Assembly (NCBI RefSeq): GCF_011170125.1
Contig: NZ_BLLN01000002.1
Coordinates: forward strand, 1,211,501-1,275,500
Reading direction: 5' to 3'
DNA: 64,000 nucleotides
DNA from: Streptomyces diastaticus subsp. diastaticus
Lineage (GTDB): Bacteria > Actinomycetota > Actinomycetes > Streptomycetales > Streptomycetaceae
This document shows positions 1-9,551 of the stretch, piece by piece (within the stretch, counting starts at the first letter, position 1; each line of letters opens with the position of its first letter). The notes under the pieces are model-generated. The model saw only the letters and a program-made list of their open reading frames with translations. It made no database searches and had not been told where the DNA came from. The position numbers were made by a program, and so were the translations under genes.

Positions 1-3000
1 GGGCCCCCGGAGGCCGGGCGGTCCCCGGCGGAGGCGGCGTCGACCGCCTCCGCGAGCGTGGCCACGGTCGGGTGGTCGAAGAGGGTCCGCGGCGAGAGCC
101 CCGTGCCGAGCCGGGTCCGCAGCCGCGAGACCACCTTCAGCCCCGCGATGGAGTCCCCGCCCAGCGCGAAGAAGTCCTGGTGCGCGCCGACCCGTTCGAC
201 GCCGAGCACCTCCGCCCAGACCTGGGCCACCACCGTCTGCGTGCCCGGCAGGGGCGCCGTGTGTTCCGCGGCGCCCTCCTCGGGACCGCCGTCCCCGTCG
301 CCGGGCGCGGGCAGCGCCCGCCGGTCGACCTTGCCGTTGACGGTCAGCGGCAGCGCCGCCAGCTCGACCAGCTCCGAGGGCACCATGTACGCGGGCAGCC
401 GGTCCGCCAGGCCCTCGCGGAGCGCCGGCACGTCCAGCGTCGTGCCGCTCGCCGGGACCACGTACGCCACCAGCCGCTTGGCTCCCGAGCGGGTCTCGCG
501 GGCCGCCACCGCGACGCCGCCCACGTCGGGCCGGGCGCGCAGGGCCGCCTCGATCTCGCCCAGTTCGATGCGGTGGCCGCGGATCTTCACCTGGCCGTCG
601 CCACGGCCGAGGAAGGCGAGGCGCCCGTCGGGGCCGCGTCGCACCACGTCCCCCGAGCGGTACAGGCGCCGGCCCGAGCCGAACGGGTCCGCCACGAACC
701 GGGCCGAGGTCAGCGGCGCCTGCCCGTCGTAGCCGCGGGCCAGCCCGGGACCGCCGAGGTACAGCTCACCGGGGACGCCGACGCCGACCGGCCGCAGGGC
801 ACCGTCCAGCACGTAGGCGAGGGTGTCGTCCATGGGGCGGCCCAGCGGGACGGGGCCGGGGCCGGCGGTGTCGTCCGGGGTGACGGGGCCCGAGAGGGCG
901 AAGGTGGTCGCCTCGGTCGGACCGTAGACGTGGACGAGTTCGGTCGCCGGGCAGTGTGCGGCCATCCGTGCCATCGCGGGGGCGGAGGCGGCCTCGCCGC
1001 CGGTCCACACCTCGCTGAGCCCGGCGAAGCAGGCCGGGTCCTCCTCGGCGAGCGCACCGAAGAGCGCGGTGGTCAGGAAGACCGCCGCCACCCCGCGTCC
1101 GGCGGCGCGCCGCACCACCGCGGCCGACAGGTCCTCCTCGGCCACCTCCACACAGCCGCCGCCCAGCAGCGGCACCCACACCTCGTAGGTGGCGGCGTCG
1201 AAGGAGTGCGGCGAGTGGAACAGCACGTGCCGGTGGGCACGCGACCGCCACCGGCGGTCGGCCGCCAGGGCGACCACCGCCCGGTGGGTGACGGTCACCC
1301 CCTTCGGCGTACCGGTCGACCCGGAGGTGGACATGATGTATGCCGGTTCGTCGGCCGGCACCGACGGTGACGGGACCCCCGCCGGGGCCCACGCCCGCCG
1401 GGTGGCCTCGGAGAGCTGGAGCACACCGACCCCGGCGGGCAGGTGCGGGGCCGCGGCGTCGGCCACCAGGAGCTGGGCACCGGCGCCGCCGAGGATCTGC
1501 TCCATCCGCTCCACCGGATGGGCCGGGTGGAGCGGGACGTACGCCGCCCCCGTCTTCAGCACCGCCAGCATCGCCACCACCACGTCGGGCGAACGCCTCA
1601 GCAGCAGCCCCACCCGCGCCCCGGCGCCGACGCCGCGGGACCGCAGCGCCGCCGCGACCCGGTCGGAGCGGGCGTCCAGCTCGCGGTAGGTGAAGGAGAG
1701 GTCGCCGCAGCGGACGGCGGGGGCCTCCGGGGCCGCCGCCACCCGCCGGGCGAACGCCTCCGGCACGGAGGTGTGGAGCTCCGGCGCGCCCAGGCTCCCG
1801 CTCCACTCGCCCAGCACGCGCCCGCGCTCCGCCTCGCCGAGCATCGGCAGCGCCGCGAGCAGCCCGTCCCCGGTGTCCTCGGCGAGCACGGTGAGGGCCC
1901 GCAGGAAGCCGTCCGCCAGCCGCTCGACGGTGTCGGTGTCGAAGAGCGCCGGGTCGTGGCCGACGGTGACATCGAGGGTGTCGGAGGGCCGGACGGTGAG
2001 GGTCAGCGGGTAGTTGGTGGACTCGACGGCGTCCAGCTCGCGGACGCCCACCCCGTGGCCGGCCCCCTCGCCGGTCGTCACCGGGTAGTTCTCGATCACC
2101 AGCAGGCTGTCGAAGAGCGCGGCCCCCGTCGCCGGTCCGGCCGGGATCTCGTGCAGCGGTACATGGGCGTACTCGGTGGCCTCGGCCTGCGCCGCGCCGA
2201 GCGCGCGCAGCCACGGGCCGACGCGCTCCCCGGGGCCGGTGGTGACGCGTACCGGGACGGTGTTGATGAAGAGGCCCACCGTCGACTCGGCGCCCGGCAG
2301 GTCGGCGGGACGGCCCGAGACCGTCGTCCCGAAGACGACGTCCGTGGTACCGGCGTGCGCGGCCAGCGTCAGCGCCCAGGCGGCCTGCGCCAGCGTGCCG
2401 GGCGTCACCCGGTGGCGGCGGGCCGCCGCGGTGACGGCGGCCGAGGCGGCGCGGCCGAGCCGGGCGGTGTGCCGGCCGGTGGATCCGGAGCGGTGGGCGT
2501 CGCCCGGGGCGCGGTCGTAGGGAAGGGCGGTGGGCTCCGCGAAGCCCGCCAGCCGCTCCCGCCAGAACTCCAGCCCCGCCGCCCGGTCCCGGCCGGCCAG
2601 CCAGACCAGGTGGTCGCGGAAGGAACCCCGCGCGGGGAGTCCGGCCGGCTTCCCGGCCCGTGCCGCGGCGTACGCGGCCACCACGTCGGCGACGACGGCC
2701 GCGCTGCTCCACCCGTCGAGGAGCAGGTGGTGGAAGGTCCACACCACCCGTACCCGCTCACCGGGCAGCGCCGCCAGCGTCACACGGGTCAGCGGCCCGT
2801 CCCCGGAGAGCTCCATCCCCGTGGCCCGGTCCCCGGCGAGCAGCGCGGCCAGCGACGCCTCGCGCTCCGTCCCGGTCCGCGCCGTCCAGTCGAGCACCTC
2901 CACCGGCAGCAGGACCTCCCGGCGCACCACCTGCACCGGCTCGGGCAGTCCTTCCCAGCGGACCGAGACCCGCAGCGCGTCCGAGGCGCCGACCACCTGC

Positions 3001-6000
3001 CGCCAGGCCCCGGCCAGTACCGCCAGGTCGTCCACGCCGTCCAGGACGAAGGTGAACTGCTCCAGGTAGGCGCCCCGCCCGGGCTCGTTCAGCGCGTGGA
3101 AGAGCATCCCCGACTGGAGCGGCGTCAGCGGATACACGTCCACCACGTCACCCGGCCGCCGCTCGCCGCCCGACAGGGTGATCCGGTCCACCTCGTCCTG
3201 GGTGAGCCGCACCAGGGGGAAGTCGGAGGGGGTGCAGCGGCCCGCGCCGGGCCGGGCGCAGTGCGCGAGGAGCTCGCGCAGCTCGGCCGTGTACCGCTCG
3301 GCCAGCGCCGCCACCGTCGCCCGCGCGTGCAGGTTCTCCGAGTACGTCCAGGTGAAGGTCAGCCGTCCGTCCTGGACGGCGCCGACCACCTCCAGGACGT
3401 GGCCGCGCGCCTCACCCGGGTGGTGCTCGCCGCCGGGGTTCAGCACGAGGGAGCGGGCCCAGCCGGAGCCGTCGGCCGCGCCGAAGTGCCCGAGGTAGTT
3501 GAAGGCCAGCTCGGGAGCGGGGGCCTCGGTGAGGCCGAGGGCCCGGTCTCCGGCCGGGCCCGGGTGGGTGGCGCGCAGGTACCGCAGCGCGCCGTATCCC
3601 ACTCCCTGCCCGGGGACGGCCCGCAGCCGCTCCTTGACGGCCGGGAGCAGCTCGCTCCAGTCCCCGGCCGCCTCGCCGGGGAGGTCGAGGGCGACGGGGT
3701 GGAGGGAGGTGAACCAGCCGACGGTACGGGTCAGGTCGACCTCGTCGAAGAGTTCCGCGCGGCCGTGCCCCTCCAGGTGCACGGCCAGCCGTCCCGATCC
3801 GGCCCACGGCCCGAGCGTGCGGGCCAGGGCCGCCAGGAGCACGTCGTTGGGCTGGGTGCGGTAGACGGACGGGACGGCGCGCAGCAGCGCGTCGGTCTCC
3901 TCCGCGGAGAGCCCGGCCGAGACCGAGCGTTCGCTGCCCACGGTGTTCGCCCCGCCCGGCAGGTCCACCGGAAGCCGGGTGCCGGCGTCCGCCAAGACGT
4001 CCTGCCAGTAGGGGAGTTCCGCGTCGAAACCGCCGTTGGCGGTGTGCTGCGCCAGCCGCTCGGCCCACTGCCGGACCGAGGTCCCCTTCGGGTCGTACTC
4101 CGGCTCGGCGCCCCCGGCGATCCGCCGGTACGCCGACTCCAGGTCCTCCAGGAGCACCCGCCACGACACCCCGTCCATCACCAGGTGGTGCGCGGCGATC
4201 AGGACCCGCACCGGCGCCTCGGGGGCGCCCGTCCCCACCAGTACGCGCACCAGCGGGCCCGTGCCGAGATCCAGCCCCGCGTGCGTCCGGGCGGCCAGTT
4301 CCGCCCAGGCGGCGTCGCCCTCGTCGGGGACGGCGGTGAAGACCGCGTCCACATCGACGGCGGTGCTGATCCGGCCCTCCCACCGGCCGTCCGGGAGCCG
4401 GGTGAAGGCGGAACGCAGCGCGTCGTGCCGCGCCAGCAGGGCCGCCACGGCGGCCCGTAGAGCGGCCAGGTCCGTACCGGCCGGGAGGAGGAATCCGGCG
4501 CCCATGTTGAAGTGGTGGGGCGCGACGGGGTGCGTGGCGAAGAACCACTCGCGGATCGGTGTCGTGACGACCTCGCCGCTCACCGGGCCCTGTTCGGCGA
4601 GGGTCTCGGCCGCGTCCTCGGCGGGCTGGACGGCCTGTGCGAGGGCGGCGACGGTCGGGTGGAGGAAGACGTCGCGGGAGGTGAGGGCGAGTCCGGCGCG
4701 GCGGGCGCGGGAGACCACCTGGAGGCTGATGATCGAGTCGCCGCCGAGGTCGAAGAAGTTGTCCTCCACGCCCACCCGTTCGCGGCCCAGCACCGTGGCC
4801 CAGATCTCGGCGAGGAGCCGCTCCGTCCCGGTGCGGGGCGCGAGGTGGGTGGCGGGGGCGGTCTCGACCTGGGGCGCGGGCAGGGCGGCCCGGTCGAGCT
4901 TGCCGGCGGCGTTGAGCGGTAGCGCGTCGAGGGTGACGAAGGCCGCGGGGAGCATGTGGTCCGGGAGCGTGCGGGCGAGGTGCGCCCGCACCTCGGCCGG
5001 GTCGGCCGGCTCCGGGCCGGTGGTGACGAGGTAGGCCACCAGGTACTTGGTCCCCGGCTGGTCCTCGCGGGCGACGACGGCGGCCTGGCCGGTCCCGGGA
5101 AGGGCGAGCAGGGCCGTCTCGATCTCGCCCGTCTCGATGCGGTGGCCGCGGACCTTGATCTGGTGGTCGTTGCGGCCCGCGTACTCCAGGGTGCCGTCGA
5201 GGTGGCGGCGGACCAGGTCCCCGGTGCGGTAGAGGCGGGCCCCCTGGTCGTAGGGGTGGGCGACGAAGCGTTCCGAGGTCAGGTGCGGCCGGCCGATGTA
5301 GCCGCGGGCGAGGCTGCCCGCGAGGTACAGCTCGCCCCAGGAACCGGCCGGGACGGGGTTGAGGGTCGCGTCCAGGACGTAGGCGCTCTTGCCCGCCAGG
5401 GGACGGCCGATGGGGACCGTGGTGGCCTTCGGGTCCGGGTTCTCGTGGGAGAACCAGCCGGTGGCGTACACGGTGGCCTCGGTCGGGCCGTAGATGTTGG
5501 CGACGGTGGTGTGCGGCAGGGCGCGGCGCGCCTGGTCGAGGAGTGTGGTGGGGAAGGCCTCGCCGGCCAGGATCAGCAGCTTCGGGTCCAGTCGGGTGGT
5601 CGGCTCGGCCACCAGCGCCTGGAAGGCGGAGGGGACGGCGGAGACGAGTGTGCCGTCCCAGGCGGGGTGGTCGGTGAGGCTGAGGATGTTGTGGGCGATC
5701 TCCAGAGTGCCGCCGGTGGCGAGGGTGCCGAAGAGTTCGAAGACGGAGACGTCGAAGTTGAGGCTGGTGGAGAAGAAGGTGTGGGCGAAGGTGTCTTCGC
5801 CGAGGGTGGTGGCCCAGGCGACGAGGCGGGCCATGGCGTGGTGCGGGACGACGACGCCCTTCGGCTTGCCGGTGGAGCCCGAGGTGTAGATGACGTACGC
5901 CGCGTTCTGCGGGGAGACGGCGGGGTGTGGCACGGGGCTGTCGTCGGTGGTGCGGGCCGCCTCGACGAGGGCGGCGTCCACGGTGAGGTGGGTGCCGCTG

Positions 6001-9000
6001 TCGCCGCGCATGTGCTCCAGGCGGTCGGCGGGGTACTCGGGGTCGAGCGGGACGTAGGCGGCGCCGGTCTTGAGGACGGCGAGGGCGGCGACGACCAGGT
6101 CGGGGGTGCGGGGCAGGGAGATGCCCACGCGCTTCTCGGGTCCGGCGCCGAGGGCGAGCAGGTGGCGGGCGAGCTGGTCGGCACGCCGGCCCAGCTCCGC
6201 GTAGGTGACGGAGGTGTCGCCGTGGCGGAGCGCGACCGCGTCCGGCGCGGCCGCCGTCCGCTCGGCGACCAGCTCCACGACCGTGCGGAAGGCCGCCGGT
6301 TCCGGTACGGCCTCGGACGGGGGCAGGAGGGCGGCGCGTTCGGCCGGCCCCAGCATGTCGTGCCGGGCCAGCGGCAGCCCGGGTGCTCGTACGGCCTGCT
6401 CGGTGAGGTGCAGCCAGTGGTGGCAGAGCCGGTCCACGGTGGCCGCGTCGAACAGGTCGGAGTTGTACTCGACCTCGGCCGTGAGCCGCCCGTCGGGCTC
6501 CGCGAAGAACTCCCACATGAGGTCGAACCGCGAGGAGGACCGGGGCACGGGCTGCCGCCGGGCAGGACGGCCCGCGAAGTCGGGGGCGAGGCCCAGGGAG
6601 TTCTGGAGGACCAGCAGAGCCTGGACGAGGGGACTGCGGCTCGGGTCGCGGTCGGCGCCGACCGCCTCCACCACCCGGTCGAACGGGGCCTCCTGATGGG
6701 CGAACGCCTCCAGCACCGTGGCGCGGACCTGCCGCAGGAAGGCGTCGAACGACACCCGCTCCTCCACCCGCTGCCGCAGCACCAGGGTGTTGACGAAGAA
6801 GCCGACCAGGTCCTCCAGCTCGGGCCGCTCACGCCCGGAGACCACCGTGCCGAGGGCGATGTCCCGGCGGCCGGTGTACCGCGAGAGGACCAGTTGGGTG
6901 ACAGCGGTCAGCGCCATGAAGAGGCTGGCGCCGCCCTCCCGCGCCACCGCGGTGAGCCGGGCCGTCAGCTCCGCCGGGACCTCGAAGGTGTGCAGGGCGC
7001 CCGCCGAGGTGCGCACGGCCGGGCGGGGCCGGTCGGCCGGCAGCTCCAGGGGCTCGGTCCCGGCGAGCTTCTCCCGCCAGTAGGACAGCTGGCCGTCGAA
7101 GGCGTCACCGGCCACCCGGTCGCGCTGCCAGGCGGCGAAGTCCGCGTATCGCACGGGCAGCGGCGGGAGTTCGGCCCGCTCGCCGCGTACCGCCCCCGCG
7201 TACAGGGTGCTCAGCTCGCGGGTGATCACCCCCATCGACCAGCCGTCCGTGGCGATGTGGTGCATCGAGAGGACCAGCACGGTGGCGCCCTCCCACGCGA
7301 GCCGCACCACCAGGACGCGGGCGGGCGGGCCGGTGCGCAGGTCGAACGGGGTGGCCTGCTCCGCCGCCAGCACCCGCCGCAGCTCCTCCTCACCGTCGGC
7401 GTCGACGGCGCGCAGGGGCAGTGGGAGCGCGGTGTGCACGGTCTGCGCGCCCTCGGCGAAGGTGGTCCGGAGCGGCTCGTGCCGCGCGACGAGGGCGTCC
7501 AGCGCGGTGCGCAGCGCGGTCAGGTCCAGCCCGCCGGCGACCCGCAGCGCGAGACCGGTGTTGTACTCGACGCCGCCGGGCGTGAACTCGTCGAGGAACC
7601 ACAGGCGTTCCTGCCCGGGGGAGAGCGGCAGCCGCGCCCCGTCGCGGGGCACGGCCGGGATCACCCCGCCGGGCTCGACGGCCCCACCGGCGCCCTCCCG
7701 CGTCAGCACGGCCGCCAGCCGGGCCGGGGTCGGGTGGTCGAAGAGGGCCCGGGCGGGCAGGTCGGCGCCGAGCGTGCGCCGCAGCCGCGAGGTCGCCTTC
7801 AGGGCGGCGACGGAGTCCCCGCCCAGCGCGAAGAAGTCGTCCTCGGCGCCGGCCCGTTCGATCCCGAGGAGATCGGCCCACAGGTCGCACAGGGCGCGCT
7901 CGGTGCTGCCGCGTGGCGCCACGTACGCGGCCGCCGCGGTGGTGCCGGGGGCGGGCAGGGCCCGGTGGTCGATCTTTCCGTTGGGGGTGAGCGGCAGCGC
8001 GTCGAGGGTGACGAAGGCGGCCGGGACCATGTACTCCGGCAGCGTCCGGGCGAGCCGGGCGCGCAGGGCGGCCGGGTCCTGCGGGGTGGCGGCCACCAGG
8101 TAGGCGGTGAGCCGCTTCGCGCCGGGGAGGTCCGCCCGGGCGACGACGCAGGCGCGGGTGACGGCCGGGTCGGCGAGGAGGGCCGCCTCGATCTCGCCCG
8201 GCTCGATGCGGTGGCCGCGGATCTTGACCTGGCCGTCGGTGCGGCCGAGGAAGTCGATCCGGCCGTCGGGGCGCCGCCGCACGAGGTCACCGGTGCGGTA
8301 CAGGCGCCCGCCCGGCCGGTGCGGGTCCGCGACGAACCGGGTGGCGGTGAGGTCGGGCCGGCCGTCGTAGCCGCGCGCGAGGCCGGCGCCGCCCAGGTAC
8401 AACTCGCCCGGGGTGCCCTCCGGCACCGGCGCCAGGGCGGCGTCCAGGATGTGGGCGCCGGTGTCGTCCATGGGGACGCCGAGCGGGACGTGGCTGTCGC
8501 GGGTGTCGGCGGGCGAGAGGGGGCCGCAGACGGCGAAGGTGGTCGTCTCGGTAGGACCGTAGACGTGGACCAGGGTGAGCCGCGGGACGGCCTCCTGGAC
8601 CCGGGCCATCGCCGCGGGCGAGGCGGCCTCGCCGCCCGTCCAGACCTCGCTGAGGCCGGTGAAGCACTCCGGGTCCTCCTCCGCGAGGAGGTCGAAGAGG
8701 GCCTTCGTGAGGAAGACGGCCCGCACCCCGTCCGCCACGGCCCGGCGCAGCACCGGCCCGCTGATCCCCTCCTCGGCGACCGTGACGGTGCCGCCGTTCA
8801 GCAGCGGCACCCAGATCTCGTAGGTGGCGGCGTCGAAGGAGTGCGGCGAGTGGAAGAGCACGTGCGCGTGGGCCCCGCCGCGCCAGCGCGAGTCGGCGGC
8901 CAGCGCGGTGATGTCCTCGTGGGTGACGGCCACCCCCTTGGGCACGCCGGTCGAGCCCGAGGTGAACATGACGTACGCGAGCGACGCCGGGCGGGGGGCC

Positions 9001-9437
9001 GCGGCGGGCAGGGGGGAGCTGCCCGCCGCGGTGTCCGGGTCCACCGGCAGCGCCGGGAGCCCGGCCACGGTGGAGCGGTCCCGGTCGGTGAGGACGAGCG
9101 AGGAGCGGCTCCGGGTGAGCAGGGCGCGGGTGCGCTCCTCGGGGTCGTCCGGATGCAGCGGGACGTACGCCGCTCCCGCCTTCAGCACCGCGAGCATCGC
9201 GACGACCACGTCCGCCGAGCGCGCCAGCAGCAGTCCCACCCGGGACTCGGCGCCCACGCCCCGCGCGACCAGGCCTCGCGCCAGCCCCTCGGCGCGCCGG
9301 TCGAGTTCGCGGTAGGTCAGGGTGCGTCCGCCGCACACCACGGCCACCGCGTCCGGACGCGCCGCCACGCGGGCCGCGAACCCCTCCACGACCGTCGCGT
9401 GCTGGACCGCCGGCATCGACCGCTCACCCTGGGACAT
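1..9437 (-). CDS. Non-ribosomal peptide synthetase, A-T-C-A-T-E-C-A-T (3' end beyond window)
   Basis: Multimodular peptide synthetase, 3145 complete codons visible and still open at base 1. The start is ATG at 9437 with GGAGAG about 6 nt upstream. Domains in order, approximate residues: A1 15-500 (FTSGSTGVPKG, YGPTETT, NGKID); T1 with LGGDS near 540; C with HHIATDG near 727; A2 1035-1500; T2 with LGGDS near 1567; epimerisation domain with HHLVMDG near 1753; a second C domain of the type that follows E, with HHLLLDG near 2237; A3 2550-3045; T3 with LGGDS near 3094. There is no N-terminal C domain, so module 1 is a loading module. Read against GrsA, the ten specificity residues are DAYFWGVTFK for both A1 and A3 and DVFSIAIVYK for A2. 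The first resembles codes for branched aliphatic residues; I assign no substrate firmly. Module 2 makes a D-residue. No thioesterase is visible; the upstream PBP-type cyclase could supply it. Confidence 0.93.
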   Translation of the reverse strand, partial: MSQGERSMPAVQHATVVEGFAARVAARPDAVAVVCGGRTLTYRELDRRAEGLARGLVARGVGAESRVGLLLARSADVVVAMLAVLKAGAAYVPLHPDDPEERTRALLTRSRSSLVLTDRDRSTVAGLPALPVDPDTAAGSSPLPAAAPRPASLAYVMFTSGSTGVPKGVAVTHEDITALAADSRWRGGAHAHVLFHSPHSFDAATYEIWVPLLNGGTVTVAEEGISGPVLRRAVADGVRAVFLTKALFDLLAEEDPECFTGLSEVWTGGEAASPAAMARVQEAVPRLTLVHVYGPTETTTFAVCGPLSPADTRDSHVPLGVPMDDTGAHILDAALAPVPEGTPGELYLGGAGLARGYDGRPDLTATRFVADPHRPGGRLYRTGDLVRRRPDGRIDFLGRTDGQVKIRGHRIEPGEIEAALLADPAVTRACVVARADLPGAKRLTAYLVAATPQDPAALRARLARTLPEYMVPAAFVTLDALPLTPNGKIDHRALPAPGTTAAAAYVAPRGSTERALCDLWADLLGIERAGAEDDFFALGGDSVAALKATSRLRRTLGADLPARALFDHPTPARLAAVLTREGAGGAVEPGGVIPAVPRDGARLPLSPGQERLWFLDEFTPGGVEYNTGLALRVAGGLDLTALRTALDALVARHEPLRTTFAEGAQTVHTALPLPLRAVDADGEEELRRVLAAEQATPFDLRTGPPARVLVVRLAWEGATVLVLSMHHIATDGWSMGVITRELSTLYAGAVRGERAELPPLPVRYADFAAWQRDRVAGDAFDGQLSYWREKLAGTEPLELPADRPRPAVRTSAGALHTFEVPAELTARLTAVAREGGASLFMALTAVTQLVLSRYTGRRDIALGTVVSGRERPELEDLVGFFVNTLVLRQRVEERVSFDAFLRQVRATVLEAFAHQEAPFDRVVEAVGADRDPSRSPLVQALLVLQNSLGLAPDFAGRPARRQPVPRSSSRFDLMWEFFAEPDGRLTAEVEYNSDLFDAATVDRLCHHWLHLTEQAVRAPGLPLARHDMLGPAERAALLPPSEAVPEPAAFRTVVELVAERTAAAPDAVALRHGDTSVTYAELGRRADQLARHLLALGAGPEKRVGISLPRTPDLVVAALAVLKTGAAYVPLDPEYPADRLEHMRGDSGTHLTVDAALVEAARTTDDSPVPHPAVSPQNAAYVIYTSGSTGKPKGVVVPHHAMARLVAWATTLGEDTFAHTFFSTSLNFDVSVFELFGTLATGGTLEIAHNILSLTDHPAWDGTLVSAVPSAFQALVAEPTTRLDPKLLILAGEAFPTTLLDQARRALPHTTVANIYGPTEATVYATGWFSHENPDPKATTVPIGRPLAGKSAYVLDATLNPVPAGSWGELYLAGSLARGYIGRPHLTSERFVAHPYDQGARLYRTGDLVRRHLDGTLEYAGRNDHQIKVRGHRIETGEIETALLALPGTGQAAVVAREDQPGTKYLVAYLVTTGPEPADPAEVRAHLARTLPDHMLPAAFVTLDALPLNAAGKLDRAALPAPQVETAPATHLAPRTGTERLLAEIWATVLGRERVGVEDNFFDLGGDSIISLQVVSRARRAGLALTSRDVFLHPTVAALAQAVQPAEDAAETLAEQGPVSGEVVTTPIREWFFATHPVAPHHFNMGAGFLLPAGTDLAALRAAVAALLARHDALRSAFTRLPDGRWEGRISTAVDVDAVFTAVPDEGDAAWAELAARTHAGLDLGTGPLVRVLVGTGAPEAPVRVLIAAHHLVMDGVSWRVLLEDLESAYRRIAGGAEPEYDPKGTSVRQWAERLAQHTANGGFDAELPYWQDVLADAGTRLPVDLPGGANTVGSERSVSAGLSAEETDALLRAVPSVYRTQPNDVLLAALARTLGPWAGSGRLAVHLEGHGRAELFDEVDLTRTVGWFTSLHPVALDLPGEAAGDWSELLPAVKERLRAVPGQGVGYGALRYLRATHPGPAGDRALGLTEAPAPELAFNYLGHFGAADGSGWARSLVLNPGGEHHPGEARGHVLEVVGAVQDGRLTFTWTYSENLHARATVAALAERYTAELRELLAHCARPGAGRCTPSDFPLVRLTQDEVDRITLSGGERRPGDVVDVYPLTPLQSGMLFHALNEPGRGAYLEQFTFVLDGVDDLAVLAGAWRQVVGASDALRVSVRWEGLPEPVQVVRREVLLPVEVLDWTARTGTEREASLAALLAGDRATGMELSGDGPLTRVTLAALPGERVRVVWTFHHLLLDGWSSAAVVADVVAAYAAARAGKPAGLPARGSFRDHLVWLAGRDRAAGLEFWRERLAGFAEPTALPYDRAPGDAHRSGSTGRHTARLGRAASAAVTAAARRHRVTPGTLAQAAWALTLAAHAGTTDVVFGTTVSGRPADLPGAESTVGLFINTVPVRVTTGPGERVGPWLRALGAAQAEATEYAHVPLHEIPAGPATGAALFDSLLVIENYPVTTGEGAGHGVGVRELDAVESTNYPLTLTVRPSDTLDVTVGHDPALFDTDTVERLADGFLRALTVLAEDTGDGLLAALPMLGEAERGRVLGEWSGSLGAPELHTSVPEAFARRVAAAPEAPAVRCGDLSFTYRELDARSDRVAAALRSRGVGAGARVGLLLRRSPDVVVAMLAVLKTGAAYVPLHPAHPVERMEQILGGAGAQLLVADAAAPHLPAGVGVLQLSEATRRAWAPAGVPSPSVPADEPAYIMSTSGSTGTPKGVTVTHRAVVALAADRRWRSRAHRHVLFHSPHSFDAATYEVWVPLLGGGCVEVAEEDLSAAVVRRAAGRGVAAVFLTTALFGALAEEDPACFAGLSEVWTGGEAASAPAMARMAAHCPATELVHVYGPTEATTFALSGPVTPDDTAGPGPVPLGRPMDDTLAYVLDGALRPVGVGVPGELYLGGPGLARGYDGQAPLTSARFVADPFGSGRRLYRSGDVVRRGPDGRLAFLGRGDGQVKIRGHRIELGEIEAALRARPDVGGVAVAARETRSGAKRLVAYVVPASGTTLDVPALREGLADRLPAYMVPSELVELAALPLTVNGKVDRRALPAPGDGDGGPEEGAAEHTAPLPGTQTVVAQVWAEVLGVERVGAHQDFFALGGDSIAGLKVVSRLRTRLGTGLSPRTLFDHPTVATLAEAVDAASAGDRPASGG

Positions 9438-9551
9438 CGTGGACTCTCCGGATTTCTCGAAACTGATGGCGCACGGACACAACGGCTCTGGGAAGGGAAG
9501 GCCGGAGCGCGGGCGGCCGCACCGCGGCGGCGCCCGTCCGGCCCCGAGGGG

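Noticed and set aside
766..9336. Other long frames on the minus strand within the NRPS
   Set aside because: They give Arg/Pro/Gly-rich sequence without motifs; the frame starting at 9437 contains all A, T, C and E motifs without interruption.
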